From assembly GCA_009728235.1 (NCBI GenBank), contig WNZI01000019.1, forward strand, positions 1-57,694: DNA of 57,694 nt, written 5' to 3'. Of this stretch, positions 57,060 through 57,694 are shown in pieces. A program made the translations under genes and the position numbers. The stretch comes from Vibrio cholerae. GTDB taxonomy: Bacteria > Actinomycetota > Actinomycetes > Actinomycetales > Micrococcaceae. Under the pieces are notes generated by a model. The model searched no databases. It had not been told where the DNA came from and worked only from the letters and a program-made list of their open reading frames with translations. How positions within the stretch are numbered: the stretch's first letter is position 1; the number at the start of each line of letters is the position of its first letter.

Positions 57060-57694
57060 TCAGGCGAAGTCCTGCACTCTCTTCCAGCCCGGATCGAGCG
57101 CGTGCTTCGCGGTCACGGCGCGGTGCTCGCGAGCGACGGCATCCAGCACGTCCCGCCCGTTCTGATCCTCCGAGTCCGAGTAGAAGTGGAAGGTCCGGAT
57201 CCCCTTCGAGGTCTCCACGGCGACGAGCATCCCCCGGATCCCGAGATCCCGGACGAGGGAGAGCTCGAGTCGGTCGAGGACGGTAGACGACTCCGGGAGC
57301 GGAAGGCCCTGTCCATCGGCCTCGAAGGGGACACGCATCGCCGTGTGCAGGTCGAACCGAGGATGGTCGATCCAGCGCAGTGGTCTCAGGACCCGCACGA
57401 GGATCGTGTCACCGGAGCCGAGGGTTCCCTGCATGACGAGCCACCCCGGTGCAGGCAGGCTCGCTGCAAGGTGGGCGACCCTCGCGGGTACCTCGGCCGC
57501 CGGGATGCTGTCGACGACGTCGTGCACGATGCAGTCGACCCGGCGGACCCACCGCTCGACGTCGTCCTCCCCGAGCAGCCACTCGAGCAGGAGCACGCAC
57601 AGCCCGTACTCGTCGTCCCACTGGCCGGTGAAGCCGGGATTGTAGACGGACACGATGAAGCCGTCTCCCGCCCGGGTGACGGCCGCGTGTGCCT
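57060..57694 (-). CDS. DUF695-like protein (partial, continues beyond the right edge)
   Basis: The frame is open to the window edge (AHAAVTRAGDGFIVSVYNPGF precedes the GTG at 57653, split here), so the start lies outside. The C-terminal part has GIRTFHFYSDSED, then DPGWKRVQDF, which fits the DUF695 family. Function unknown. Ends 17 bp after the convergent TetR stop. Confidence 0.7.
   Translation of the reverse strand, partial: AHAAVTRAGDGFIVSVYNPGFTGQWDDEYGLCVLLLEWLLGEDDVERWVRRVDCIVHDVVDSIPAAEVPARVAHLAASLPAPGWLVMQGTLGSGDTILVRVLRPLRWIDHPRFDLHTAMRVPFEADGQGLPLPESSTVLDRLELSLVRDLGIRGMLVAVETSKGIRTFHFYSDSEDQNGRDVLDAVAREHRAVTAKHALDPGWKRVQDFA

Noticed and set aside
55525-57165. A 546-codon plus-strand frame across the MFS and TetR genes
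   Set aside because: It crosses two real genes on different strands and contains no conserved domain.

Overview
The window looks like a draft or lightly polished contig from a high-GC Gram-positive actinobacterium, most like the Arthrobacter/Micrococcaceae group. The pointers are the dnaK-grpE-dnaJ-hspR operon with HAIR operators, a SigK-like ECF factor, a CmtR-type ArsR repressor, a PHO-box-like repeat, a c-di-AMP riboswitch before a LysM hydrolase, and many GTG starts. No species call can be made without a search.

About 1-39,090 reads as an accessory region. In order it holds: an IS21 istB relic (0.1-0.9 kb); a secreted alkaline phosphatase and a lipoprotein (1.1-3.4 kb); a copper cluster of DUF305 lipoprotein, DUF6153-like membrane protein, CopB-type ATPase and CopZ behind a CsoR-like operator (3.7-8.2 kb); a DUF3800-like gene; a riboswitch-led LysM hydrolase; a cell-surface block of cysteine-free thioredoxin-like protein, sortase, CHRD-like sortase substrate and SigK-like factor (11.3-14.6 kb); a zinc/cadmium-type CDF exporter with its ArsR repressor; a second copper block (copC, ycnI, membrane partner, 18.3-20.9 kb); and a CmtR-led operon joining a second CDF exporter to a full extracytoplasmic thiol-redox set (DsbA-like, TlpA-like, CcdA, VKOR, ICMT-like, 21.0-26.0 kb). 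A 65-bp sequence lies in inverted orientation at 8.97 and 26.97 kb and brackets 18 kb of this. Further right are small lipoproteins, a DUF2254-YrhK pair, a truncated plasmid-type ParB, a TetR/SDR/SDR/tautomerase cassette, a lone PD-(D/E)XK-NACHT protein that looks like antiphage defence, and a serine recombinase.

From 39,095 to the right edge the content looks like ordinary chromosome: lactate/glycolate use (lldP, glcD-like, iclR), an Hpt-like protein and an OmpR-type regulator, argP/lysE, the heat-shock operon, a GH13 glucosidase, a PspA-like gene, an SDR, and a divergent MFS/TetR pair. The island therefore stops next to a recombinase and about 30 bp from lldP.

Five genes (istB, LysM hydrolase, dnaJ, GH13, pspA) each carry a single-base frameshift in G/C-rich sequence. 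For dnaJ and the others apart from istB this is most easily explained as base-calling error. The best candidates for something new are the PD-(D/E)XK-NACHT gene, the exporter plus thiol-redox operon, and the SigK/sortase/CHRD surface module with its cysteine-free thioredoxin-like protein.
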